Of a stretch of 64,000 nucleotides of DNA, positions 30,101 to 42,167 are shown in pieces. The notes below the pieces were generated by a model. It worked only from the letters and a program-made list of their open reading frames with translations, was not told the origin of the DNA and did no database searches. Origin of the DNA: Sycon ciliatum (Eukaryota > Porifera > Calcarea > Leucosolenida > Sycettidae); contig NC_088645.1 of the NCBI RefSeq assembly GCF_964019385.1, positions 35,211,920-35,275,919 of the forward strand, given 5' to 3'. The position numbers and the translations under genes were made by a program. Position 1 is the stretch's first letter. Each line of letters begins with the position of its first letter.

Positions 30101-33100
30101 CCATTGCGTGCACACTGTAGTCTGTTGCTTTGCAATCAGTCGCTGTCACTAGCAGCAAGAGTCCATGTTTATGCACTCTTGCTAGCAGCATCAGCAGCTG
30201 GTCACGTGCGTCTCTACTTGGGAGAGGGGGAGAAATGGAGGAGAATCTTGGAAAGACGACATGTTTGAACGCTTTGCATGAAGTTTTGGCTTGAACTATG
30301 CATGATGGCTGACACATGCATAAGCACATCTGAAATCCATAATAGCCACCTAGAATTAATTCGTTGTTTCGGGTCACTTCACTCATCCGTACCAGGGTCG
30401 GTCGGTCGGGTTTATTTTTTATTTTATTATATTTTTTATTTTGGTTACGTCCATGTGCATACAGTCATGTACATCGAATACCGGTAGCTTTTGTCCATCT
30501 AGCCAGTCGATCAAATCTGACTGTAGTGTAGACAATCCAGCGCAGTCATTGTCTCATCAGATCCAGGTCCCCTCCAGGACCAGATCTTGGCCTCGCTGGC
30601 AAACGAGTCTTACGAGCAGCTCTCACCTTGAAAACTTCTGTAAATAGCGACAAGGTGGCGGAGCTGATGCTGTTTGAAGCCTGTTTCACGACCGATTGCG
30701 GATCGGAGATAGAAGACAACGTCGTCACCAAGCGCTGCATCCTGTCATTTGGCTAGCCATGGCTGCTTCTGAGCAGGGAGTAGTAAAATACTACTCCCTG
30801 CTTCTGAGTCACTTGAAATCTGAGGTCGATATCTGGACTGCTAGTATTAGGGTCGCGTGTGTACATAGTCTAGTCTGTACATTTGCATGCACTATAAAAA
30901 AAAAAAAACATGTTGCGGTCGGGTGATCCGAAACAACGAATTAGTTCTGGATGGCCTATGGATTATAATTATTATGCACATGCATATCTGCAATACATTT
31001 CTGTCTTTTTGATACACATATTGCATACTAATGATTGTGAAGATCGGGTTTAGTGACAGATCGAATAATATTATAGCGACATTTTGTTTTCTCCCGAAGG
31101 AGTGTCGTTATAGTTATACCCAGTCTCTACTGTACTGTAGTAGTACATGTAGTTAGTGTGCCTGTTCCAAGCACTGGTCGAGTCCGCTGATACAGTAGTA
31201 GAGGCACTCTGCAGACACTCTTCCTGCTGAAGCCGTACTGACACTGTACTAGTAGTAATAGTGCAGACCATGACTCATGATAGGTAGATTGTATTGACAA
31301 TAGCATCTGTAGTCCGTAGATCAGGAGTACTACAAAACTGTCTTTTTAGTACTCCCTGAATCCCCCTGCCTGATGGACTACAGTGGAGTCTCCAAACCCT
31401 GATAAGTGATCATGGTGATCATGGTGATAGACTGATAATAATGATTGTAGCGATGTTGGTTTTGCCTTTGGTCGCCTGCAAGCTGGCAAAATCACGGTCT
31501 GGAAAGGCTTTCTTTCCGCAATGCTTTTACGGGTGTGCTCACGTTGTCGAGGTGTTTTGTGAGCCCACGATTATCATGATTCCTGCGCTTGTGCGACGCC
31601 GGAATCGTGCCTCGGGCGCTGAATTTAGAATGTCAAAAACCATGCGAGACCACAGGCAAACCCTGGCTGCGTGGATCACCGAGCATGCGGTGCGTATATC
31701 GCGAACACTCCTCATCACAGGAGAGCTCTTGTCGTCAAATAATTAGGTCCGCCAATCTGATAATTCTTTCCTGATTCTTCCCACGTGTGCATGTGTTCTG
31801 CAGACCATACACGCCATTTACTCTGTTGGCATGGAGGTGATTGCTACGTGAATCCACACTCGGGAATTCCCTACTGTCATTACCCAGAGGACTCCAGTGA
31901 GTACCAACCGTAACGTGTCACTGTGCTTGTTAGCTGTTGTTGTTGCTGCTGCTGCTGCTGCTGCATATAACTGTGTGTATGTGTGTGTGCGTGTGTGTGC
32001 GTGTGTGTGAACTTTCTTGTGCGTGCGTGTGAACTTTCTTGTGCGTGCGTGTGAACTTTCTTGTGCGTGCATGTGAACTTTCTTGTGCGTGCGTGTGAAC
32101 TTTCTTGTGCGTGCGTGTGAACTTTCTTGTGCGTGCGTGTGAACTTTCTTGTGCGTGCGTGTGAACTTTCTTGTGCGTGCGCGTCTGTGTGGGGTGAGAG
32201 GGGGGGGGGGGGGGAGGAGGGGTCTGTGTGCGCGCATGCATGAAGAATACATGCTCGACCCTCCTTTCCTGCATGTGTGTTTGATAGGGACTAGGACCAT
32301 TCCACACTCTTTTGATAACCACGACCATACACACTCATACCTCGGTTATCCGGACACTGAAATTACGGCACTTTGGTCTACTGGGCAACCTTTGGGCGAG
32401 ATTGAGTGGATATCATTACTAGTCCTTCATCAGTTTTAGAAAGTTGAGACGTCATAGTGACACACCATATCTCTGGCCTTTGCCCATCACCCCGTTTGTG
32501 ATTCAGATCGAGTTACGGATCGAGTGCCCGTTCCCAGAGGTAGTACTCCTCCCAGACGTCTGTTTAAACGAGGTATGAGCGTGCACATACACATTTGCAC
32601 AACACACGTGCACACTCGGGTTATTTTACTTTGTCACAGAAAGTACGCCCGATGGCTAAAAAATGGGGGGGGGGTGTGACTTTCCCGGTTCTCGTGCCAT
32701 CCAGCTCGGCTGAGTTTTCAGCGTCTGTATAATTACAGTCGACTCCACTTATAACGAACTCGCATAATTATAGCGAATTTCGTGATATAGCAAACCGTTG
32801 TCCATGTCCCAGTTTGAACCTACAGTGTAAGTTCATTTCTGTTTATATTAACGAACTTCAGCCATAAAGAACTAATCAGTGTCCTGCACATTGGTGCTCG
32901 TTATATCAGGAGTCTGCTACATGTACTATGAATGATCACTGACATCAAGGATCCAGGCTCAGATGTAGATCCTGCTATTAAAGCTTGTGCCAGTTAGTTC
33001 AGCAGACCTTACCTGGGGACAAGAGACAGAAATCCCATTGGTTAAGCTGCTTTGAACTTGTCGAAACAGTCAATCTGCAATGTCCAAACTTAGCGGCTTA

Positions 33101-36100
33101 TTTCTTCTTCCCCATACACATAAAATATCAAATTAAAAAAATAAAAATAATTTATACGTTTTTTCCCGTTCGTGTTGCTGCAGGCGAGGCGTCCGGTTCG
33201 TGGTCGTCGGCGTCTGACTCGAGTGATGGCGACAGCGGTTCGTTGAGTTGGGACAAGCCCCACTCACCCTGGTACCCGCACTACCACCCGGGACCCAAGG
33301 CTAAAGGCGGCGACGAAAAAGGGCACACTCCGAATTGGAAGCCGGAACCCGAAACGGAAAGTCCTGCAGTTGAATCGCCAAGCGATGATGGGTCAGGAAG
33401 CGATAACGGCTCTCCGAGCGATGATGGTTCACCAAGTGATGATGGCTCGCCAAGTGATGATGGATCAGGGAGCAATAATGGCTCCCCAAGTGATGATGGT
33501 TCGCCAAGCGATGATGGTTCACCAAGTGACGACGGCTCGCCAAGTGATGATGGATCAGGAAGCAATAATGGCTCCCCAAGTGATGATGGCTCTCCAAGTG
33601 ATGATGGTTCACCAAGTGATGATGGTTCGCCAAGTGATGATGGATCAGGAAGCGATAATGGCTCTCCAAGTGATGATGGTTCACCAAGTGATGATGGTTC
33701 ACCAAGTGATGATGGCTCGCCAAGTGATGATGGATCAGGAAGCAATAATGGCTCGCCAAGTGATGATGGCTCACCGAGTGATGATGGTTCACCAAGTGAT
33801 GATGGTTCACCAAGTGACGACGGCTCGCCAAGTGATGATGGATCAGGAAGCAATAATGGATCCCCAAGTGATGATGGCTCACCAAGTGATGATGGTTCAC
33901 CAAGTGATGACGGCTCTCCAAGTGATGATGGATCAGGAAGCAATAATGGCTCCCCAAGTGATGATGGCTCTCCAAGTGATGATGGTTCACCAAGTGATGA
34001 TGGATCAGGAAGCAATAATGGCTCCCCAAGTGATGATGGCTCTCCAAGTGATGATGGTTCACCAAGTGACGACGGCTCGCCAAGTGATGATGGATCAGGA
34101 AGCAATAATGGCTCTCCAAGTGATGATGGTTCGCCAAGTGACGACGGCTCGCCAAGTGATGATGGATCAGGAAGCAATAATGGCTCCCCAAGTGATGATG
34201 GCTCACCAAGTGATGATGGTTCACCAAGTGACGACGGCTCGCCAAGTGATGATGGATCAGGAAGCAATAATGGCTCCCCAAGTGATGATGGCTCCACAAG
34301 TGATGATGGTTCTCCAAGTGATGATGGCTCGCCAAGTGATGATGGATCAGGAAGCAATAATGGCTCCCCAAGTGATGATGGCTCACCAAGTGATGATGGT
34401 TCACCAAGTGACGACGGCTCGCCAAGTGATGATGGATCAGGAAGCAATAATGGCTTCCCAAGTGATGATGGCTCCCCAAGTGATGATGGTTCTCCAAGTG
34501 ATGATGGCTCGCCAAGTGATGATGGATCAGGAAGTGATAACGGCTCTCCAAGCGATGATGGCTCTCCAAGTGATGATGGCTCTCCTAGTGATGATGGCTC
34601 TCCAAGTGATGATGGTTCACCAAGTGACGATGGCTCGCCAAGTGATGATGGATCAGGAAGCAATAATGGCTCCCCAAGTGATGATGGCTCACCAAGTGAT
34701 GATGGATCAGGAAGTGATAACAGCTCTCCAAGCGATGATGGCTCGCCAAGTGATGATGGCTCTCCAAGTGATGATGGCTCTCCAAGTGATGATGGTTCAC
34801 CAAGTGACGATGGCTCGCCAAGTGATGATGGATCAGGAAGCAATAATGGCTCACCAAGTGATGATGGCTCACCAAGTGACGACGGCTCGCCAAGTGATAA
34901 TGGCTCGGGAAGCGATATTGGCTCTCCAAGCGATGATGGTTCACCAAGTGATGATGGCTCCCCAAGTGATGATGGCTCGCCAAGTAATGATGGGTCAGGA
35001 AGCAATAATGGCTCCCCAAGTGATGATGGCTCTCCAAGTGATGATGGTTCACCAATTGACGACGGCTCGCCAAGTGATGATGGATCAGGAAGCAATAATG
35101 GCTCCCCAAGTGATGATGGCTCCCCAAGTGATGATGGTTCACCAAGTGACGACGGCTCGCCAAGTGATGATGGATCAGGAAGCAATAATGGCTCTCCAAG
35201 TGATGATGGCTCCCCAAGCGATGATGGTTCACCAAGTGATGATGGTTCACCAAGTGACGACGGCTCGCCAAGTGATGATGGATCAGGAAGCAATAATGGC
35301 TCCCCAAGCGATGATGGTTCACCAAGTGATGATGGCTCCCCAAGTGATGATGGTTCACCAAGTGATGATGGCTCGCCAAGTGATGATGGATCGGGAAGCA
35401 ATAATGGCTCCCCAAGCGATGATGGTTCACCAAGTGATGATGGCTCCCCAAGTGATGATGGTTCACCAAGTGATGATGGCTCGCCAAGTGATGATGGATC
35501 GGGAAGCAATAATGGCTCCCCAAGCGATGATGGTTCACCAAGTGATGATGGCTCTCCAAGTGATGATGGTTCACCAAGTGACGACGGCTCGCCAAGTGAT
35601 GATGGATCAGGAAGCAATAATGGCTCCCCAAGTGATGATGGCTCACCAAGTGATGATGGCTCTCCAAGTGATGATGGTTCACCAAGTGACGACGGCTCGA
35701 CAAGTGATGATGGATCAGGAAGCAATAATGGCTCCCCAAGTGATGATGGCTCACCAAGTGACGACGGCTCGCCAAGTGACGATGGATCAGGAAGCAATAA
35801 TGGCTCTCCAAGTGATGATGGCTCTCCAAGTGATGATGGCTCACCAAGTGACGACGGCTCGCCAAGTGACGATGGATCAGGAAGCAATAATGGCTCTCCA
35901 AGTGATGATGGCTCCCCAAGCGATGATGGTTCACCAAGTGATGATGGTTCACCAAGTGACGACGGCTCGCCAAGTGATGATGGATCAGGAAGCAATAATG
36001 GCTCACCAAGTGATGATGGCTCGCCAAGTGATGATGGTTCACCAAGTGACGACGGCTCGCCAAGTGATGATGGATCAGGGAGCAATAATGGCTCTCCAAG

Positions 36101-39100
36101 TGACGATGGCTCACCAAGTGATGATGGTTCGCCAAGTGACGACGGCTCGCCGAGTGATGATGGGTCAGGAAGCGATAACGGCTCTCCAAGCGATGATGGT
36201 TCACCAAGTGATGATGGCTCGCCAAGTGATGATGGATCAGGAAACAATAATGGCTCCCCAAGTGATGATGGCTCACCAAGTGATGATGGCTCTCCAAGTG
36301 ATGATGGTTCACCAAGTGATGATGGCTCGCCAAGTGATGATGGGTCAGGAAGCAATAATGGCTCTCCAAGTGATGATGGTTCACCAAGTGACGACGGCTC
36401 GCCAAGTGATGATGGATCAGGAAGCAATAATGGCTCCCCAAGTGATGATGGCTCACCAAGTGATGATGGTTCACCAAGTGATGATGGCTCGCCAAGTGAT
36501 GATGGATCTGGAAGCAATAATGGCTCCCCAAGCGATGATGGCTCACCAAGTGATGATGGTTCACCAAGTGATGATGGCTCGCCAAGTGATGATGGATCAG
36601 GAAGCAATAATGGCTCTCCAAATGACAATGGTTCGCCAAGTGATGATGGTTCACCAAGTGATGATGGCTCGCCAAGTGATGACGGGTCAGGAAGCGATAA
36701 CGGCTCTCCAAGCGATGATGGTTCACCAAGTGACGATGGTTCACCAAGTGATGGTGGCTCGCCAAGTGATGATGGATCTGGAAGCAATAATGGCTCCCCA
36801 AGCGATGATGGCTCACCAAGTGATGATGGTTCACCAAGTGATGATGGCTCGCCAAGTGATGATGGATCAGGAAGCAATAATGGCTCTCCAAGTGACGATG
36901 GTTCGCCAAGTGATGATGGTTCACCAAGTGATGATGGCTCGCCAAGTGATGATGGATCAGGAAGCAATAATGGCTCTCCGAGTGACGATGGTTCGCCAAG
37001 TGATGATGGCTCGCCAAGTGATGACGGGTCAGGAAGCGATAACGGCTCTCCAAGTGATGATGGCTCACCAAGTGATGACGGTTCCCCAAGTGATGATGGT
37101 TCACCAAGTGACGACGGCTCGCCGAGTGATGATGGATCAGGAAGCAATAATGGGTCCCCAAGCGATGATGGTTCACCAAGTGATGATGGTTCACCAAGTG
37201 ATGATGGCTCGCCAAGTGATGATGGATCAGGAAGCGATAATGGCTCCCCAAGCGATGATGGTTCACCAAGTGATGATGGCTCACCAAGTGACGACGGCTC
37301 GCCAAGTGATGATGGATCTGGAAGCAATAATGGCTCTCCAAGTGATGATGGCTCGCCAAGTGATGATGGATCAGGAAGCAATAATGGCTCCCCAAGTGAT
37401 GATGGCTCACCAAGTGATGATGGCTCGCCAAGTGATGATGGTTCACCAAGTGACGACGGCTCGCCAAGTGATGATGGGTCAGGAAGCGATAACGGCTCTC
37501 CAAGCGATGATGGTTCACCAAGTGATGATGGATCAGGAAGCAATAATGGCTCGCCAAGTAATGATGGCTCACCTAGTGATGATGGCTCTCCAAGTGATGA
37601 TGGCTCGCCAAGTGATGATGGATCAGGAAGCAATAATGGCTCTCCAAGTGACGATGGTTCGCCAAGTGATGATGGTTCACCAAGTGATGATGGCTCACCA
37701 AGTGATGATGGATCAGGAAGCAATAATGGCTCTCCAAGTGACGATGGTTCGCCAAGTGATGATGGTTCACCAAGTGATGATGACTCGCCAAGTGATGACG
37801 GGTCAGGAAGCGATAACGGCTCTCCAAGTGATGATGGTTCACCAAGTGATGACGGTTCGCCAAGTGATGATGGTTCACCAAGTGACGACGGCTCGCCGAG
37901 TGATGATGGATCAGGAAGCAATAATGGTTCCCCAAGCGATGATGGTTCACCAAGTGATGATGGCTCCCCAAGTGATGATGGTTCACCAAGTGATGATGGC
38001 TCGCCAAGTGATGATGGATCAGGAAGCGATAATGGCTCCCCAAGCGATGATGGTTCACCAAGTGATGATGGCTCACCAAGTGATGATGGTTCACCAAGTG
38101 ACGACGGCTCGCCAAGTGATGATGGATCTGGAAGCAATGATGGCTCTCCAAGTGATGATGGCTCACCAAGTGATGATGGCTCGCCAAGTGATGATGGATC
38201 AGGAAGCAATAATGGCTCCCCAAGTGATGATGGCTCACCAAGTGATGATGGCTCTCCAAGTGATGATGGTTCACCAAGTGACGACGGCTCGCCAAGTGAT
38301 GATGGGTCAGGAGGCGATAACGGCTCTCCAAGCGATGATGGTTCACCAAGTGATGATGGCTCGCCAAGTGATGATGGATCAGGAAGCAATAATGGCTCCC
38401 CAAGTGATGATGGCTCACCAAGTGATGATGGTTCACCAAGTGACGATGGCTCGCCAAGTGATGATGGGTCAGGAAGCGATAACGGCTCTCCAAGCGATGA
38501 TGGTTCACCAAGTGATGATGGCTCGCCAAGTGATGATGGATCAGGAAGCAATAATGGCTCGCCAAGTGATGATGGCTCACCAAGTGATGATGGCTCTCCA
38601 AGTGATGATGGTTCACCAAGTGACGACGGCTCGCCAAGTGATGATGGATCAGGAAGCAATATTGGCTCCCCAAGTGATGATGGCTCACCAAGTGATGATG
38701 GCTCTCCAAGTGATGATGGTTCACCAAGTGAAGACGGCTCGCCAAGTGATGATGGGTCAGGAGGCGATAACGGCTCTCCAAGCGATGATGGTTCACCAAG
38801 TGATGATGGCTCGCCAAGTGATGATGGATCAGGAAGCAATAATGGCTCCCCAAGTGATGATGGTTCACCAAGTGACGATGGCTCGCCAAGTGATGATGGG
38901 TCAGGAAGCGATAACGGCTCTCCAAGCGATGATGATTCACCAAGTGATGATGGCTCGCCAAGTGATGATGGATCAGGAAGCAATAATGGCTCCCCAAGTG
39001 ATGATGGCTCACCAAGTGAAGATGGTTCACCAAGTGACGACGGCTCGCCAAGTGATAATGGATCAGGAAGCAATAATGGCTCACCAAGTAATGATGGCTC

Positions 39101-41366
39101 TCCAAGTGATGATGGTTCACCAAGTGATGATGGGTCAGGAAGCGATAATGGCTCCCCAAGTGAGGACGGCTCCCCAAGTGATGATGGCTCGCCAAGTGAT
39201 GATGGATCAGGAAGCAATAATGGGTCTCCAAGTGACGATGGCTCACCAAGTGATGATGGGTCAGGAAGCGATAATGGCTCCCCAAGTGATGATGGCTCGC
39301 CAAGTGATGATGGCTCGCCAAGTGATGATGGATCAGGAAGCAATAATGGCTCACCAAGTGATGATGGCTCTCCAAGTGATGATGGCTCCCCAAGTGATGA
39401 TGGCTCGCCAAGTGATGATGGATCAGGAAGCAATAATGGGTCTCCAAGTGACGATGGCTCACCAAGTGACGATGGCTCACCAAGTGATGATGGTTCACCA
39501 AGTGACGACGGGTCGCCAAGTGATGATGGATCAGGAAGCAATAATGGCTCCCCAAGTGATGATGGCTCACCAAGTGATGATGGCTCGCCAAGTGATGACG
39601 AGTCAGGAAGCAATAATGGCTCACCAAGTGATGATGGCTCTCCAAGTGATGATGGCTCCCCAAGTGATGATGGCTCGCCAAGTGATGATGGATCAGGAAG
39701 CAATAATGGGTCTCCAAGTGACGATGGCTCGCCAAGTGATGATGGCTCACCAAGTGACGACGGCTCGCCAAGTGATGATGGATCAGGAAGCAATAATGGC
39801 TCCCCAAGTGATGATGGCTCACCAAGTGATGATGGCTCGCCAAGTGATGACGGGTCAGGAAGCAATAACGGCTCTCCAAGCGATGATGGTTCACCAAGTG
39901 ACGATGGCTCGCCAAGTGATGATGGATCAGGAAGCAATAATGGCTCCCCAAGCGATGATGGCTCACCAAGTGATGCTGGTTCACCAAGTGATGATGGCTC
40001 GCCAAGTGATGACGGGTCAGGAAGCAATAATGGCTCACCAAGTGATGATGGCTCTCCAAGTGATGATGGCTCCCCAAGTGATGATGGCTCGCCAAGTGAT
40101 GATGGATCAGGAAGCAATAATGGGTCTCCAAGTGACGATGGCTCGCCAAGTGATGATGGCTCACCAAGTGATGATGGTTCACCAAGTGACGACGGCTCGC
40201 CAAGTGATGATGGATCAGGAAGCAATAATGGCTCCCCAAGTGATGATGGCTCACCAAGTGATGATGGCTCGCCAAGTGATGACGGGTCAGGAAGCAATAA
40301 CGGCTCTCCAAGCGATGATGGTTCACCAAGTGACGATGGCTCGCCAAGTGATGATGGATCAGGAAGCAATAATGGCTCCCCAAGCGATGATGGCTCACCA
40401 AGTGATGCTGGTTCACCAAGTGATGATGGCTCGCCAAGTGATGATGGATCAGGAAGCAATAATGGCTCCCCAAGTGATGATGGCTCACCAAGTGATGATG
40501 GCTCTCCAAGTGATGATGGTTCACCAAGTGACGACGGGTCGCCAAGTGATGATGGATCAGGAAGCAATAATGGCTCCCCAAGTGATGATGGGTCACCAAG
40601 TGATGATGGTTCACCAAGTGACGACGGCTCGCCAAGTGATGATGGATCAGGAAGCAATAATGGCTCTCCAAGTGACGATGGTTCGCCAAGTGATGATGGT
40701 TCACCAAGTGATGATGGCTCGCCAAGTGATGACGGGTCAGGAAGCGATAACGGCTCTCCAAGTGATGATGGTTCACCAAGTGATGATGGTTCGCCAAGTG
40801 ATGATGGATCAGGAAGCAATAATGGCTCCCCAAGCGATGATGGCTCTCCAAGCGATGATGGTTCACCAAGTGATGATGGATCGCCAAGTGATGATGGGTC
40901 AGGAAGCGATAACGGCTCCCCAAGCGATGATGGCTCACCAAGTGACGATGGTTCACCAAGTGATGATGGTTCACCAAGTGACGACGGCTCGCCAAGTGAT
41001 GATGGATCAGGAAGCAATAGTGGCTCCCCAAGTGACGATGGTTCACCAAGTGATGACGGCTCGCCAAGTGACGATGGTTCACCAAGTGACGATGGATCAG
41101 GAAGCGATAACGGCTCACCAAGTGACGACGGCTCGCCAAGTGATGATGGGTCAGGAAGCGACAATGGCTCCCCAAGTGACGATGGATCAGGAAGTGATGA
41201 CGGATCTGGTTCGTCGAGTGATGGCGACGAACCTCCCAAACCTAAATGCATCTACAAGCACGGCAAGAAATTCTGTGCGTTTGGTGACCTGAAGGAGGAT
41301 CTGAAGAAGTCTCTTTGGCAATGGATCTGTGATCATCTGGACAACTGGTGGGCCAAATATTGGTGA
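26694..41366 (+). CDS. Giant secreted Asp/Ser-rich hexapeptide-repeat protein
   Basis: Three exons (26694-26865, 31804-31896, 33184-41366) with consensus GT-AG borders keep one frame across both junctions: 8448 nt, 2815 residues plus stop. Exon 1 begins MALARPRSAP and has a hydrophobic core at about residues 16-30 with likely cleavage after QSTA (about residue 35), so the protein enters the secretory pathway. Exon 2 gives a short Cys-rich stretch (LLCWHGGDCY...YCHYP) like half of an EGF module. Exon 3 starts with a Ser/Asp linker, then about 435 hexapeptides, mostly SPSDDG, with SGSNNG or SGSDNG every 2-6 units. The last ~45 residues are basic, Cys- and Trp-rich (KCIYKHGKKFCAFG, QWICDHLDNWWAKYW). 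The repeats are highly acidic, and the first Ser of SPSD fits the CK2 pattern S-x-x-D. I recognise no family. Composition recalls mollusc Aspein/Asprich or dentin phosphoprotein, so a calcium-binding or mineral-matrix role is a guess; an adhesive or gel-forming role is equally open. Confidence 0.85.
27129..27215 (+). repeat. (CT)n-rich tract
   Basis: Interrupted CT repeats after a C run, inside intron 1 of the acidic-protein gene. Confidence 0.9.
27485..27584. mobile_element. Short palindromic MITE (TA target)
   Basis: A 100-bp element with 25-bp ends (CAGTGCTGGCAACTG, AAATCCGACC) and TA on both sides. The inner end sequence AAATCCGACC is shared with 6794-6978. Confidence 0.75.
28098..28290. 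mobile_element. TA-target MITE (CAGTCRACTTCGCT)
   Basis: Ends CAGTCGACTTCGCTTATAAC and AGCGAAGTTGACTG with TA on both sides; several internal copies of the TTCGCG/GTCGTTAT motif. It resembles pogo/Tigger-derived MITEs. A related copy lies at 32736-32917. Confidence 0.7.
28705..28840 (-). repeat. Dispersed repeat copy 3 with tRNA-like B box
   Basis: On the minus strand a B-box-like GGTTCGAGTCC (28802-28812) is followed by TAG/TAC repeats, TTTATTATT and a diverged GGGAACCC segment shared with copies 1 and 2. This suggests a tRNA-derived SINE head joined to that tail. Confidence 0.4.
29107..29183. repeat. Perfect 25-bp inverted repeat hairpin
   Basis: GGGGCAGAACAACAGAGACC plus AAAAA is exactly inverted at 29159-29183, with a 27-bp loop. 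It lies in intron 1 of the acidic-protein gene; probably a miniature palindromic element. Confidence 0.8.
29467..29535. repeat. Dispersed repeat with (TAG)n end, copy 2
   Basis: Same arrangement as 21493-21600: TAG repeats, AATTTATTATT, GATAGGGAAGGCCCT, ACGTTGCCGTCTTGTT. It lies in intron 1 of the acidic-protein gene. Confidence 0.6.
32008..32181 (+). repeat. 22-bp minisatellite in intron 2 of the acidic-protein gene
   Basis: GTGTGAACTTTCTTGTGCGTGC is present about eight times in near-perfect tandem, preceded by (GT)n and followed by a long G run (32199-32214). Confidence 0.9.
32736..32917. mobile_element. TA-target MITE related to 28098-28290
   Basis: It starts CAGTCGACTCCACTTATAAC after TA and ends with a diverged AGTCTGC before TA. 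It lies in intron 2 of the acidic-protein gene. A half-copy with GTGTCGTTATA is seen at about 31066-31130. Confidence 0.55.
33375..41211 (+). repeat. Coding 18-bp minisatellite, about 435 units (SPSDDG / SGSNNG)
   Basis: An 18-bp unit, typically ccaagtgatgatggntc, recurs for 7.8 kb without a break in frame. Two levels are visible: the hexamer, and a super-unit of 2-6 SPSDDG hexamers closed by one SGSNNG or SGSDNG. Nearly all changes are third-base or single-residue (N/D, rare E, T, I, A). Blocks of several super-units recur almost word for word (for example around 39.5-40.5 kb), a sign of segmental duplication within the array. No frameshift or stop is seen. Confidence 0.97.
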
Positions 41367-42063
41367 ACGCTATGATGCTACCCGCGTATCTTTGTTTCTC
41401 TCACTTAGCTTTTAGTGTACGCTAAACTGTGAATTTGTTTTTTCTATCAATATTATTTTACCTGCCGATGGGTTTGCAGACAATTAGAAAACAGAGCAGA
41501 ACGTGGCGTTATTGCCCCTCTAGTTTCGCGCTTACGCGATTGTCGGGAATGAATCATTCTAATAATAGCATTTACCATTTGACCCTTTTACCCAGCTGAT
41601 GATTATCGCTGGGTTTCTCTGACTGATTTCTAACGATTTTCATAATTGAGGATTATATTTACCTGCATGATTTTATAACCTGCATTTTCTGACGTGACCG
41701 TGATTGGCATGTGTCCTTTCACTGATTTTCTCAGAGTCAAATCCGAGTGCCATGTAGTGCACAATTCCATTATTACTTTAACTTCTTTCTCCTGACTCTT
41801 GTCTCTGAAAAGTACGATTCCTCATGAACTTACAGGCGCGTGCGCCGGTGGCCTTTAAGGGGGGGGGGGTTCCGGGGGCCTCCCTCGAGAAATTTTTCAA
41901 AAAGATGAAGCAAAATCCTTCATTTTGAGCGAAAAAATGGGGGTTCCGGGCACCCAGGAACCCATACGGGGCACACGCCTGACTTATAATCTACGTGGAG
42001 ACAATAGTTGAGTAAGAGCTTTGAAAAGGATACATGTGTATGCCGCCGCAGACACCCGGCACT

Positions 42064-42167
42064 ACGCAACATGACAACTGCAAGTTAGCGGTTTGAATGT
42101 GTGTTGGTTCTGAATCGATTTTGGAAGACAAACACATTCAAACCTCTAAGCAGTTGTCATGTTGCGT
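42064..42167. repeat. Long hairpin downstream of the acidic-protein gene
   Basis: ACGCAACATGACAACTGC and GGTTTGAATGTG at the left pair with CACATTCAAACC and GCAGTTGTCATGTTGCGT at the right: arms of about 36 nt, loop of about 30 nt. It lies 700 bp past the stop, before an AATAAA at 42312, so it may sit in the 3' UTR. Confidence 0.7.

Noticed and set aside
32008-32181. CRISPR-like appearance of the 22-bp repeats
   Set aside because: Units are directly tandem without spacers and the DNA is eukaryotic.
33281-41251. A 2656-codon open frame antisense to the repeat exon (LGEPSSLGEP type), and other long minus-frame pieces
   Set aside because: They follow automatically from a stop-free 18-bp repeat; none has a start context, signal peptide or splice partner.
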